Source of the DNA: Inia geoffrensis
Taxonomy: Eukaryota > Chordata > Mammalia > Artiodactyla > Iniidae
Direction of reading: 5' to 3'
Assembly (NCBI GenBank): GCA_036417435.1
Contig: CM070911.1
Location: forward strand, 7,378,001 to 7,442,000
Length of the DNA stretch: 64,000 bases
In this document: positions 23,497-41,410 of the stretch, in pieces
How positions within the stretch are numbered: the stretch's first letter is position 1
How the letters are laid out: each line of letters opens with the position of its first letter
Position numbers and translations under genes: made by a program
Notes under the pieces: generated by a model
Seen by the model: only the letters and a program-made list of their open reading frames with translations
Told to the model about the DNA's origin: nothing
The model's database searches: none

Positions 23497-23836
23497 GAAA
23501 ATTTATTTTTAATTAATTAATTAATTGATTTTTGGCTGCGTTGGGTCTTTGTTGCTGCGCATGGGCTTTCTCTAGCTGTGGCGAGTGGGGGCTACTCTTT
23601 GTTGTGGTGTGTGGTCTTCTCATTGCCGTGGCTTCTCTTGTTGTGGAGCACGGGCTCTAGGCGTGCGGGCTTGCTCAGTAGTTGTGGCTCGTGGGCTCTA
23701 GAGCGCAGGCTCAGTAGTTGTGGTGCATGGGCTTAGTTGCTCCGCGGCATGTGGGATCTTCCCAGACCAGGGCTCAAACCTATGTCCCCTGCCTTGGCAG
23801 GCGGATTCTTAACCACTGCGCCACCAGGGAAGTCCC
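23497..23836 (-). mobile_element. Longer, older CHR-2-type SINE, minus strand
   Basis: A T/A-rich start is followed by TTTTTGGCTGCGTTGGGTC, a repeated GTTGTGG-rich middle, and the usual end CCACTGCGCCACCAGGGAAG TCCC. It is longer (about 310 bp) and more diverged than the other CHR-2 copies. A weak flanking repeat, GAAAATTTATT versus GAAAAATTATT, is visible. Confidence 0.8.
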
Positions 23837-23936
23837 GAAAAATTATTAATGAGATATTTTTTCCCTGTATTAAGTCTTCAAAATCCAGTGAGAATTTTAT
23901 GCCTAGGGCACTTACATGAATTCAGATCGGCCACAC

Positions 23937-24143
23937 TTTTTTTTTTTTTTTGCGGTACGCGGGCCTCTCACTGTTGTGGCCTCTCCCGTTGCGGAGCACA
24001 GGCTCCGGACGCGCAGGCTCAGCGGCCATGGCTCATGGGCTCAGCCGCTCCGCGGCACGTGGGATCTTGCCGGACCGGGGCACGAACCCGTGTCCCCTGC
24101 ATCAGGAGGCAGATTCTCAACAACTGCGCCACCAGGGAAGCCC
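23937..24143 (-). mobile_element. CHR-2-like SINE with 13-bp target duplication
   Basis: Poly-T then a body from GCGGTACGCGGGCC to CCACCAGGGAAGCCC. The direct repeat CAGATCGGCCACA lies at 23,923-23,935 and 24,144-24,156. It is high identity and young. It sits 100 bp right of an older SINE of the same group. Confidence 0.93.
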
Positions 24144-24156
24144 CAGATCGGCCACA

Positions 24157-27100
24157 TTTTAAGTGCTCAATAGCCACTGTGGTTACTATATTGGGCAAAT
24201 ACAGCTTATAGATGGAAAAACAGCTTATAGATGGAAAAACACCTCGCACCAGCGAGGTGGAGGGGGCGTGGCAGGGGCGGGGTCAGAAAGCTGGGAGGCG
24301 GGGTCTCCAGCTCAAGTTCCTGGGGAGCCTGCCCGACTGCGCCCTCTAGCGTCCACCCCACCGCACTGCAGCCGGAGCCACCCCTCCACCGGGTCCTGGC
24401 AGTTGTCGCAGACCTCTTGGGACAGGACTGGCCCCTCAGAGCAGCTGCACTAGAAGCCCAGGCAGCAGGCGGCCTGCTTCTCACCTGCATACTGGGAGGA
24501 AAGAAGGACACACACGCAGTGAGCCTCTTTTCCCTCTAGGACCCGGGCTCAGCCACTGGAGGAGCGTTTGTCCATGAGTCATCAGGAGAAAGACCCAGGG
24601 CTGGTGCTGCATGAGAAACAACACAAACCGCCAGTTTTTCTCCTGCCCCTCCCGCCCCCGTACCCCACCCCACCCACCGTGTCCTGTTCTGCCAGACAGA
24701 ACAAGCACTGTCTCAAATGAGCCCTCCAGTCCCTTGAAGTGCAAATTCACTGCAGCGGCCCCTCCAGCCTTTGGCCTTTTATGAGGAGTTGGTTCCTCCC
24801 ACCTCTCCCATCATCTTCCCCCCAAGTGTTTCTAAGTCTGGTTGGCCCAGCAAGCTTTGGAGATCTGAGGTGATGAAAGCGTTTTAGAGCAATGGGATGA
24901 AATGTCTACCCACGCCGGCAGCAGGCGTTGAGCTGTGATTAATGGGACATGCGCGCCCTCGGTTCCAGGAGGTGGGCAGCTGATAGGAATGACGCCATTA
25001 AAAAGGCTTTAATTTGCAGGCAATACAGACTTTGCGTTAAATATTTTCATAGGGCTCCCTAGTTACATGTTTACTTTTTTTTTTTCTTTACAATTTAACA
25101 CATTAAGAACAATAACAGAGTAACTGAGAACCACAGATATGGCTGTTAGCGCTATCTATATTAACTCCCTCCCCCATTTTTCCATTACTGTGAATTACAA
25201 TGTCACATTCGATGCCCTCAGAAGAGTGTTGTTTGTCTGATCCAACCCTGCTTGGTCGTGAAGCTTTTTAAGCCCAGTAAGAGATGGCTCGGACCTTGAA
25301 TCAGTTGTCCTCCCCTGGCACATCCGTTCTTCACCCCATCTTTCACTGTAGATGAAAGTAAGATTTTTCGGTAAATGAAAGCTGGGGTGTTTGCCTGATG
25401 ACAGGGCCAGGGGGCCATTTCTGCTGGGAAGTGGGAGTGGTGGCTTTGTCTTTGCAGAAAGGCTTGCATTTTGTGAGCCATCTTTCCAGCCAGCTGGTCG
25501 TTGATAAGGTTGGTTCATTGGCTTAATTAGTAACAGAGGGGTCACTGGGGTGCAGTGTTCCACCATCCACCGTGTACCCTCGAGGCTGCCTCTGCTTCGG
25601 GCCAAGAGCCTCCGGGACAGAGTGCTGAGATGAGGTTCTTTAGAAATATTTCACCCAAGCCTTTGGAAAGCACACGCAGGCTGATCCAGGAGGTGATGGG
25701 GAGTGCCAGGGGGGCTTTATGTGACATTCACGGGCCCCACTTCACAGTGGGAAGGCCATCTTGTGAAACTGTCTGGTGAGAAGTTTAATGGCGAGGAGAC
25801 AGAGGAGGTGGTCGCCAGCTGGAAGCCCCTCCTGTCACAGACAATCTCGTGCCTCGCAGACGCCTCAGTTCTTTGTCTCTAAGTTGGAGATGACGGAGAT
25901 GCCCCGCTCCCAGTCTGGTCAAGCGTGACCCCCGCCTGCAGGGCCTGGAACCTGCCGTGTGCGCCCTAGAGGTGGCCTGTGGGAGTCGAGCCTCCAGTGG
26001 CTCTTAAAGTCCTTGTCATTCAGTTTGGATTCCGCGTGCCACCTTCCTAGGCAGACTGCCTCCGCTCCACGTGAGAATGAAGGATTCCTTCTCGGAGCTT
26101 GGACCTTCCCCTGCCCCCTCCTTCGTGTCACTTATTATGCCCCATCCGTATGCCATAAGCAGCCTGCAGTGAGAGCCAGGACCTACGTCCCCAGGCATTC
26201 AGAGGATCCAGTGGACTGGAGTATAGTGTGCACAGCCTGTGCGCCCAGCCTGGAGTCAGACCCAGAGGACGCGCCAAGGGCAAGGGCAGTCTGCACTCCT
26301 GGGCTGAGGTTTTTGGGGGCAGAGCACCGGCTAGTGGGCACATGTGCACCACAAGCATTTGCACAATTACTCAGGTGCAGGATGTGATGAGCCACACAGG
26401 ATTGGTAGACAGCCAGTTTCCGGATTCTTTCAGGGGATGCTGTACTGCCTTCCCTGACTCCATTGCCTTTCTTGGGGGTGTGGGGGGGTCAGCCCTTGTG
26501 ATGAGAGGCTTCCGCATCTCAATAGGGACACAGGATTCTTCGACCTGGGACCTCCAGGCCCAGGGGTCCTAGACCATCAGATCGCAGAGGGGCCCAAAGA
26601 ACACTGTGGTCCTTATACCGCTTGCCCCCCCCCTCACCCCGGTTTTAAAATTTGTGCTAAAATGTACATAACATAAAATTGACCATCTTAGCCACTTGTA
26701 AGTGTACAGTTCAGTTGTGTTAAGTACATTCACACTGTTGTGCAACCAGTCGTCTCCAGATCTCTGTTCCTCTAAATTCAGCTTATTGGGCTCTTAGGGA
26801 ACTTCTACAAACATGAGCCCTCTCCCCAACTCTGGACTCTTACGCGGTACCCCAGGATGGCTTCGACATCCTTGGCATTGTCTTGAACTTTCTGTAGCAA
26901 AATTAATGTTACCGACTTGTAAAATGGTAATGCTATAAGTCAGCCCTTTAATTCAGCTGACTGGGCGTGGTCAAGAAATCAAAGCAGAGGTGGGTACCCT
27001 ACTTGAAACCCATGGGGTCTCCCTAAAGGACACTGGAAAATCAGTGATGGATTCCTGCAACATCATCCTCAAAAATGTGGTCTCCCATCAGCCCTGATTT

Positions 27101-28140
27101 TGACAGCCCCGGATTTGACTAACTCAACCTTCAAGATGGTGGCAGGAAAACATGTTTTTCCACCCACGATTTCTTGACAGTTTTCCCCCAAAGTAAAACT
27201 TATCTTTTTGCGTCCTGGACCCATCCCTCAATTTCTCCCAGCCTTGCTTTTCCTCTCTGTACAGCTGGGAATGCCAGGCAGGCCCTGCCCATCTCGCAGG
27301 GTTCAGGGTCGATCGTAGAGCTCCGTGGTCAAGCTCAAATGGACTCCTGGTCACATCCCAGCTCCAGCAGCTGTGGGACCCTGGGAAAGTTACTTGACAC
27401 CCCCGGGCCCCAGTTTCACCATTTGTGAAACGGTCTGCACAGTGCCTGGCACAGCTCGGTGAACTGTGGCTGCAGTGGGGGGTTTTGATGCTAAAATGGA
27501 CCAGTGTGAGTGACTCGCCTGCATCCTACATGCTCTGGCCTTGATGAGCTCTCAAAGGCAGGACCCAGGCCTGATATGTCTGTCCCAGAGTCCTACCTTC
27601 TCCCCTCTCCCCATCCCGTGAGCCCCCAGAACTTTCAGGAAGGACCCCTTGCGTTGCATCCCCCAAAGGGGGGCACACCCAGGCTCTGCTGGAATGCCAG
27701 CTTTGCCAGAAACCACCCTGCCTCAGAGTTAGCAGGTGTCTGTATGTGTGTGTACACAACCAGTACCAGCACTGCAGCGGGAAGGCCCACTCAACCAACA
27801 CAGACATCTGTTGTGCGCCGGGCCCGGGGCGCCGCTGGGATCCTGCAGCCCCACGTGCCTGCCTGCGGGGACACGTGAGAAGGGCTGGGAAAGCTGAAGA
27901 GCCTCCCGGGCGGACCTCGGAGCCCTTGGCTGTCACCTTCCAGCGGCTGTGTTGACCGCATGTGTCATGCTCCCTGGTATGGTCCCTTCCTTCCCGTAAC
28001 ACAAGGAGGAGGTGTTAGGAGTCGGCATTTCCGTGGGATCAGAAAGAACACAAATCACAGACACATTCTGAGGCCAGTTGATACCATTGTTCTGAGCAGT
28101 GGTTTGGTCTTCACTGAGGTGAACGGATTCTAAAAGGACC
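24157..28140. other. Intronic stretch, no gene seen
   Basis: Unique DNA with an old L1 3'-like piece at about 26,640-26,790 (TTGTGCTAAAATGTACATAA ... GTTGTGCAACCAGTCGTCTCC) and a MIR-like piece at about 27,365-27,465 (minus). A perfect 20-bp tandem duplication, ACAGCTTATAGATGGAAAAA, occurs at about 24,201-24,240. No exon is recognised. Confidence 0.4.
26640..26790 (-). repeat. Old L1 3'-end-like fragment
   Basis: AATGTACATAACATAAAATTG, TAAGTGTACAGTTCAGTTG and TTCACACTGTTGTGCAACC correspond to a common L1M-type 3' region, similar to the piece at 1,160-1,260. Old and short. Confidence 0.55.
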
Positions 28141-28145
28141 GACCG

Positions 28146-28268
28146 TGCAAATCCCCTGGTGGTCCAGTGGTTAGGACTCAGCACTTGCACTACCCGGGCC
28201 TGGGTTCGGTCCCTGCTCAGGGAAGTAAAATCCTGCAAGCCATGTGGCGCAGCAAAAAAAAAAAAAAA
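28146..28268 (+). mobile_element. CHR-1-like SINE, plus strand
   Basis: The body AAATCCCCTGGTGGTCCAGT ... GGGTTCGGTCCCTGCTCAGG ... CCTGCAAGCCATGTGGCGCA ends in an A tail (28,254-28,268). The target duplication is not clear enough to state. Confidence 0.88.
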
Positions 28269-28728
28269 GAAGATGTAGAAAGACCAACCCTGAGCTCTCA
28301 GAGCCCAGGGCTTCACAGAAGGTGGGTTGTTTCCACGATGAAAAGTGCAGGAATGCTGATCGGGAAAAGGCTGTACCGTTAACTATTGAAGGCGGCCGGG
28401 AAGGCCATGTTCATGACCAGGGTGCCCTTCCCTGGACCAGCCTCCCCTGGCTGCCCCCAGCAAGATGTGGGACGGGGCCAGACGACCTGGTCCGAGGGCT
28501 GGCTTTGCCTCCAGAGCCTCCGGGTCTGTTTCCTCCCTGGTGAAGCGGGACTGATACAGGCAAGGTGTCTGATAAAAACAGAAGTGTCCTACAGTCCGTG
28601 GACCTTCTGATTGTCCCCGATGCTGGCAGATCAGGAGTTAAAGCTCTGGGAACCTCATGGTGCCTGGCACGGGGTTCTGCCTCATGGACGCTGATGCCAC
28701 GCGGTACCAGGTCAGTTCTTGGGGCAGC

Positions 28729-29115
28729 TGTCTTAGGCCCCCGGAGCTGCTGCATCAAAGCACCACAGACTGGACAGCTTCAAAAACAAACGTTTATTCT
28801 CTCTCGCTTCTGGAGACTGCAAGTCCAAGATCAAGGTGTCGGCTGGTTTGGCTCCTTCCGAGGCCTCTCTCCTTGGCCTGAAGACGGCCACCTTCTCCCC
28901 GTGTCCGCGCGTGGTCTTCCCTCTGTGTGTCTGTGTCTGTGTCCCAAGCTTCTCTCTCAAGGGTACCAGTCAGATTGGATTAGGCCTCACCCATATGACC
29001 TCATTTATCTTTATTACCTCTTTAAGGGCCCTGTCGCCAAGTACAGCCACATTCTGAAGTCCCAGGGTTAGGACTTCGGCGTGTGAAGTTGGTGGGGATA
29101 GTTCAGTCCACGACA
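28729..29115 (-). mobile_element. Solo LTR of MaLR (MLT1-like) type, minus strand
   Basis: On the minus strand the element begins TGTCGTGGACTGAAC and ends in CCTAAGACA, giving TG...CA ends. The 5-bp direct repeat GCAGC flanks it exactly (28,724-28,728 and 29,116-29,120). Blocks such as ATGACCTCATTTATCTTTATT and CTCTCCTTGGCCTG match the MLT1-like LTR pattern. No internal retroviral genes accompany it, so it is a solo LTR left by recombination. Confidence 0.8.
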
Positions 29116-29789
29116 GCAGCTGGCCCGCTCTGCCCACCCCTACGGACACGTGGGCACACGGTGCTGGATGAAGGGCCTCAGGTCTCAGCTGAAGGAGTGA
29201 GGAGCGAGGAGGGGCAGATGCGGTGAAACCCTCCACATTGCAGCCCCTTCTGCTTGCGGATGCCGCCTTTGAAGCACGAGATGGGAAGCTGAAGGAGAGA
29301 CACCCAAGACAAACCACTCCTCTCCACACCCTCCAGACACTGGCTAGGAGACTTTTACAATTAAGAGGAGTGTGGAAAATACAAAGCCTTGAGAGGAGCT
29401 GAACTGAGTAAAGGACTGAAGATTAGCCTTTTTTAGTGCAGGAAATGCGGAGGTGGAAGTGTGCGGTCTGCGGGGTGTCTTAAGTCAAGTCTGGGAGCCC
29501 TGGGGTGGGGGAGTGGGGCTGCTGGGGGCCACTGGAAACTGACAACCAAGTTACGTAGAGATTTGCTGGTTCCCACTTATTAGGATCAACCTATAGGTAA
29601 AGCAGAAAGTAGAGATTGTAAACCTTGACGATGTACAAATAGTGGTTCCCACGCGCGAGAGGAGCTGATGTGGAAGGAAGGTGGGGAGGTTAGGGGAGGA
29701 GAAGGGAATCAGTAGGTTGATCGTACAGAGGGAGAGAGACCCAGGTCAGGTTGCTCAAGCAGGAGATAGAGGATTCTTGTGTGCTTATT

Positions 29790-30420
29790 TTTTTGAATTA
29801 AAAAAATACACAGAGTTCAACATTTGAAATGACAGGAAGATTTACACTAAAAAGTCTACGTTTGTATAAAAAAATAAAATAAAAAAATATATACAATAAA
29901 AACTGAAAGTAATGGTAGAGGGATATTTATTCAAAGAAAATATGTTTGTTGTAAAACAATAAATGACCCAAAGAACATTGAAAAAAAAAAGAAAGAAAAT
30001 CAACTATACTTCAATGAAAACTAAACTAAACTAAAAAAACAAGTCTCCGTTTGACCCTTGTCTATCAGCCGTCTCTCTTTCTGTAGCCAGTGTTATCATT
30101 TCCCAAGAAGTCATTCCAAACATACAAGCACACACATATATTTTCTTTTTTTTTTTTTCTTCCACAGACAGTAGCAAACTCTATGTGCTGTTCTACACCT
30201 CTTCTTTTCACTTAAAAACAGATCTTGATGATTATTTCACATCAGTTAGTAATACAGACACCTGGGTTGTTTATTATTACAGACAACGTGCAGCAATTGG
30301 CCGTGTACACAGGCTATTTGCACGGGTGGGAGCATCTTTAGATTTGTTCCTAGAAGTGGGGTTGCTGCGTCGAAGGGAACGTGTTTGTAATTTTGAAAGA
30401 TATTCCCAAATCCCCCTACC
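29790..30420. repeat. L1 3'-end fragment and older L1-like sequence
   Basis: An A-rich segment with AAAATCAACTATACTTCAAT at about 29,995-30,018 is typical of the 3' end of cetartiodactyl L1s on the plus strand. The adjoining 30,100-30,420 (TTGTTCCTAGAAGTGGGGTTGC) resembles an older L1 3' region on the other strand. The boundaries are approximate. Confidence 0.55.
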
Positions 30421-30429
30421 TGGGGGTTA

Positions 30430-31230
30430 GAAAAGGAACTTTTCTATAAATTTATATCAGTTTAAATTTCATATAATTTCAAGTCATAAAGATAACAAGT
30501 AAAAACAATGACATACAGGTATGAAACTAATAAAACCTGGGAGGAGACAAAGAAGTAAAAGGAAGTGCCAGGGAAAATATGTGAACTACACTGATTATAT
30601 TTAGTAATGGGGATTCAGTACTTAATGTTTAGCATTCATAAATGTTAAGAAGCAGTTCAAGGTGGTTACCTCTGGGACGAGGGTGGAAAACCTTTTTTTT
30701 TTATTTTCTATTCTATATGCTTCAAAAATGAGTAAGCCATGTACTAGTGTTACTGTGAAAAACCAGAAAATAAAATGAGGTGGCGAGGTGAAAGCTGTAT
30801 TAATGTCTAGTAAGAGTATCACCCCAGGGTCAGTCTTACGGATGGGTCTTATGGAAAACCTCGTTGGGGAGCACACTTCTGCACGCCCGCAGGTGCGTGA
30901 GACTTCACTACGAACCTTAGAGACATTCATGTACTCTTGGTGCTAATTCTAGATCCACCCCTGCCCCCCACGCCCAACCAGAGGGCTTCTCAGGGGCAAA
31001 AACAAACAAGCTTCTGGGTGCCTGTTCCAAGGATAAAATCAGAACATGGTGCCCGAACAAGAAAAGAACTGCTCAGAACACAGGGTGTGGGGTGCAGTCA
31101 GCGTGACAGTTTTTGCCTGAAGCTGATGAGGGTGGTGAGAGTAAGGGTTTCGTCCTCCAATCTTGTACAGCCCCTGCTGGGCACTTGATTTCAAGTTGCT
31201 GTCTTTTCCACCTTTCCACATTCTGGAAGT
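30430..31230. other. Intronic stretch before the first HPCAL1 coding exon
   Basis: A/T-rich at first, with decayed L1-like sequence around 30,640-30,780, then unique. No 5'-UTR exon of HPCAL1 can be identified with confidence. Confidence 0.35.
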
Positions 31231-31515
31231 CAGGATGTGCCCTGCAGCGCGAGGTGGCCTGTCCTGACTCCACCGGCGCCTCCTGGCCTTCCTGGTGGTA
31301 CATAGACCGAGGGCCCGCCACCCCGCAGCGGTCCTAGGAGGGCTGGGGCACTGCCTCGCGGGGAGGGCCGGAGGTGGGCCTCTCCAGCCCTTGGTGCGGG
31401 ACACGCGGGGGACGTTTCTCCGCGCCGCTCGGTGGCTGTAGGCCGTGGGGCGCCCTCCCCCGCCCTGATGGCGCCAGCCCGGGCCCCTGTCTTGCAGGTG
31501 TCGCCGCCGGCCGCC

Positions 31516-37832
<6,317 letters not shown>

Positions 37833-39920
37833 GTGTGGGATCGGGAGGCCCCGTTGTGCTGCCGCGGCCTCCGCGCTCCCCACGCTCCGCGCTCTCCGCG
37901 CTCTCCGGAACAGGTGCGTTCGGCAGGTCCTGCTGCTCTTTGCAAACTTGGCCCCTCTGTATCCACGTAGCCGTTACTGTGTCTATAAATCTTGTGCAGA
38001 CGGTTCTTCAATATCTGCCTGATGCCAAGAAATATTTGTGGAAATGAAAGATGACAGTTCTTGGCAGGTTTGACTGTCAGGCTTCTGCCTGCATCCACCC
38101 CCCTCCCCCGGCTCCCCTGCCAACCCCATGGTTTAATCAGCAAGGTAGCAGGACCGCACGTCCCCAGCGAGGACAGAGCGGGGATCAGGGGTACCAGCAC
38201 GGGGCCATGAGGGCAGGCCTGGTTTCTCAGCCTGTGGCCATCAGGATGCTCTGGTCTCAGGAGCAGAAAACCCAGCAGAGGGGGCTTCAACCATAAGGAT
38301 GTTTCCACCATGTTCCGAGACTAATGCGGCAGCTGGGGGCGTCGCTAAGGAGGTCCAGGTTCCTTCCGCCTCCCCCACCGCCCTGCCCCCGGCCTCACGG
38401 GCAGCTTCTGTCCTCGCACTTGAATCCTTGGGGTCCCCGCAGGGCTGTCACCGTGCAGGGCAGCGCAGCTGACATGGGAGCCTTCCACAGGCAGGACGAG
38501 AAGCAGCCTGTCCTCTGTTCTTCCTTAAAGGGGAGGAGAACTTTCCAAAATTCTCCTGTGCTCCCTGCCCACCACTTCTCAGTGCCTTGGCCGGGAGTGT
38601 GAGGTGACCATGACTGGCCAGTCAGGATGCACCCAGCTGATGAGGGCCCCCTCCCCCCAGAAGGCATGCCGCCGGGAAGGGTGAACAGGATTGGGGTTCC
38701 GGTCCCAGCGTCTGGCACATCCACCCATGGGCCACGCGACCTCGCTGAGACTCACCTGTGGAAGCAGTGCAGCCGGGAGACAGGTGATCGAGGTAAGTGG
38801 GGTGAGCGTGTAGCTCGGAGCCTGACCCACAGCAGGCTGTCAGGGACCCTGGCTGTTTGGCTGATTTTAGTAATCTTAATACCTACCTTTTACCACTCCA
38901 GGCCTCTGAACAGAAACGGTGAGCCCTTCTGCGAGTGACTTTCCAGCCCGTGGCACTGCCCGAGCCTGGACCTTTGTGGGCGGCGCCAGGGGTGGGGTGG
39001 GAGGGGGAGGCCAGGTGACCGGGGGGTGGAGCCAGCTTTGCTACAGAGGAGCAGGATGGTGCCTTGCCAACTCTGCCTGGCCTGGAGGAATCTCCCCTCC
39101 CTGAGAGGGGCTTGTATTTTACAAGATGTGAGGAGAACTGGCCAAGGCTGAATCAATAGTGCTTGTTGCCTGTTGAGGAGAGGCGGGGACTGCTGCAGTC
39201 CTACTAACAGGGGACATTGCCCAGGTATCAGGCACAGATGGGAATGACCGCTGTAGCAGGTTGGCCCCAGAAACAGAGCCAAGGGGGTGTCTCCCTCTGT
39301 ATGCACACATGTATACTGGGGTGAGGGCGGGGGGGCGGAGAGAGAAAGATTCATTGCAAGGAATTGGCTCATAAGATTATGGAGGCGGAATGAACACAAG
39401 ATCTACCAGCCGGAGACCCAGGAGAGCCGATGGCATTAGTTCCAGCCTGGATCCGAAGGCAGGAGGCCGGCATCCCAGCCCAAGCCCGGCAGGCAGAGGA
39501 CGAAATCTCCCTGCTCAGCTCAGCCTTTTGTCCAGTCGACCCTCCGGATGCCGCTGCTCACATTGCCGGGGGTGGGAGGGGGGCTTTCTGCTTCACTCAG
39601 TCTGCTAAGCCACATGTTCATCTCCCCCAGAAACGCCCTCACAGACACACCCAGAATAATGTTTAACCAACTGTCAGGACACCCACGACCCAGGCGAGTT
39701 GACCTAAAATAACCATCCCAAGTGCTTCCACCCGAATGTGGCTCTGGGGGTCAGGGTGGTGCCTTAGGGAGTCTTAGGCGATGAGGAAACTGGCCCAGGG
39801 AAGGGCAGCGATGACCCACAGGCCCATCACTCACTCTGGGGACTCGGCTTGCCCCTCAGGTCCCAGGAACTCAGTGGCAGAATCAGAACTAGTCAGATTA
39901 TCCTCCCCCCCAGACAGTGC
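37833..39920. other. Spacer between HPCAL1 and ODC1, first part
   Basis: No gene is recognised. A CCGCGCTC-type tandem tract occurs near 37,875-37,905. The rest is unique G/C-rich DNA with a faint MIR-like piece near 39,780. Confidence 0.4.
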
Positions 39921-39928
39921 CCCATTCA

Positions 39929-39930
<2 letters not shown>

Positions 39931-39981
<51 letters not shown>
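39931..39981. repeat. (GT)n microsatellite
   Basis: About 25 uninterrupted GT units, the longest pure dinucleotide run in the window. Confidence 0.95.
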
Positions 39982-39982
<1 letters not shown>

Positions 39983-40329
39983 AGGGGCAGGTGGTGTGGT
40001 CTCTGCAGATAGGGCTTGGTGGGACTCAGGCATCTAGTTTGGGGTGTGTGTCTGCCCTACAAAGCAGTGTCATAGACGCACACCCAGGCACCACCCGTGC
40101 AGAGACTTGGCGCCAGACTCCCGGCGCGTCTGGCCTGGGCCCGTATCAGCAGGTGAGTGGCTTCTGGGGACGTGTGCGAAGCTGTGTTGGGTGGCAGCCC
40201 TGCAGCTCCTTCCAGGTGGGTGGGAGCGGGACCCAAGACCCTGGCCATGGCTCTCAGCTGGCCCAGTCGGCTTTCACAGCAGGGCACCCACCCTACTCCT
40301 GTCCCCAGCTTGGGCTGAAACGGCCTCCG

Positions 40330-40510
40330 TGAACTTCATGCACGCCCACACACCTGCCTCTCCCAAGACGCCATGCAAACGTCCCTTCCTCCAGAAAGCC
40401 GTCCCCGCCCTCCCCAGATACTCCCCACGGCCCCCGTGCTCCCCTTGCCCATAGCGTTGCTTCCCTTGTACTGACTTCATAATGCCTTCTGGTCGCCTTC
40501 CCCCTTCCCC
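40330..40510 (+). repeat. L2-like remnant
   Basis: CGTCCCTTCCTCCAGAAAGC, CGTCCCCGCCCTCCCC and TTGCTTCCCTTGTACTGACT resemble the 3' part of an L2 LINE. Weakly supported. Confidence 0.45.
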
Positions 40511-40545
40511 TACCCAGAGCCCGTACAGGCCAGGCTTAGAATTAG

Positions 40546-40677
40546 GGAGTTCCCTGGTGGCCTGGTGGTTAGGATTCCAGGCTTTCACTGCCACGGCCTG
40601 GGTTCGATCCCTGGTCGGGGAACTGAGAATCCCGCAAGCCACGTGGCATGGCCAAAAACAAGAGGGGGAAAAAAAAA
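40546..40677 (+). mobile_element. CHR-1-like SINE, plus strand
   Basis: GGAGTTCCCTGGTGGCCTGG, GGGTTCGATCCCTGGTCGGG and CCCGCAAGCCACGTGGCATG followed by an A-rich tail. The flanking repeat is not clear. Confidence 0.88.
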
Positions 40678-40869
40678 TTAGAGGCTCAGAATGAGTGAGT
40701 GAACAAACAAAGAGTCAGCGTTGGGTCCACCCCACAGCCTGGAACTGCACCCAGTGGGCCTGACACAGAGGCAGAGGTACAAGTCTCAGCCTGGCCACTG
40801 ACAAGCCACGTGACCCTGGGCACACAAGGCAGGGGCCCAGAGAGCCAAGGGTGCTGATCTTGATCTCGC

Positions 40870-41410
40870 AATCTAAAATTCAAATTTACATTTCAATCTA
40901 GAATTGAAAATATTGAATTTTTAATATAATATATGCTTAGCTTTTGGCATGATACTGTTGTGATAGGATTTTTTTTAAGGCCTCATTTTTTCTGATAGCT
41001 TTTATGTTGCTTTTTAAACTTTCTCTAAGAGTTACATATATTCTTTACAGAAAGTACAGAGTAACAAGAGAACAATTACCTATAAATTTAATACTCAGAC
41101 ATAATCACTATTCATTTTGGTGTATATATTCTCAGTCTTTTTATTTTTTTCTATAAATATATTTGTACACTTAGGGATTACAAAAATAGAATTGTAGTAT
41201 ATTTGCTATTTCATATTCCTGCTTTTTTCACTTAATGAGGTATCATGTAGTATTCCATCATATTGATGTCCCATAGTTTAATCAATTCTTTGCAATTAGA
41301 CTTAGTTTGCTTTTCCCTGTCACAAACAATGTGAATACGTTGTATATACATCTCTGTGTCCATCGGGATTACTTCTGTAGAATAAGGTACTACAAGTGGA
41401 ATGACAAGTG
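40870..41410 (-). repeat. Old L1-like A/T-rich fragment
   Basis: TTTTTTCACTTAATGAGGTA, GTAGTATTCCATCATATTGA and ATTCTTTGCAATTAG read as a decayed L1M-type 3' region. The reverse strand shows TMEYYMI-like coding traces only by chance. Confidence 0.55.

Noticed and set aside
23497..24143. Two adjacent SINEs as one duplicated element
   Set aside because: They differ in length and divergence, and the right-hand one has its own exact 13-bp duplication, so they are separate insertions.
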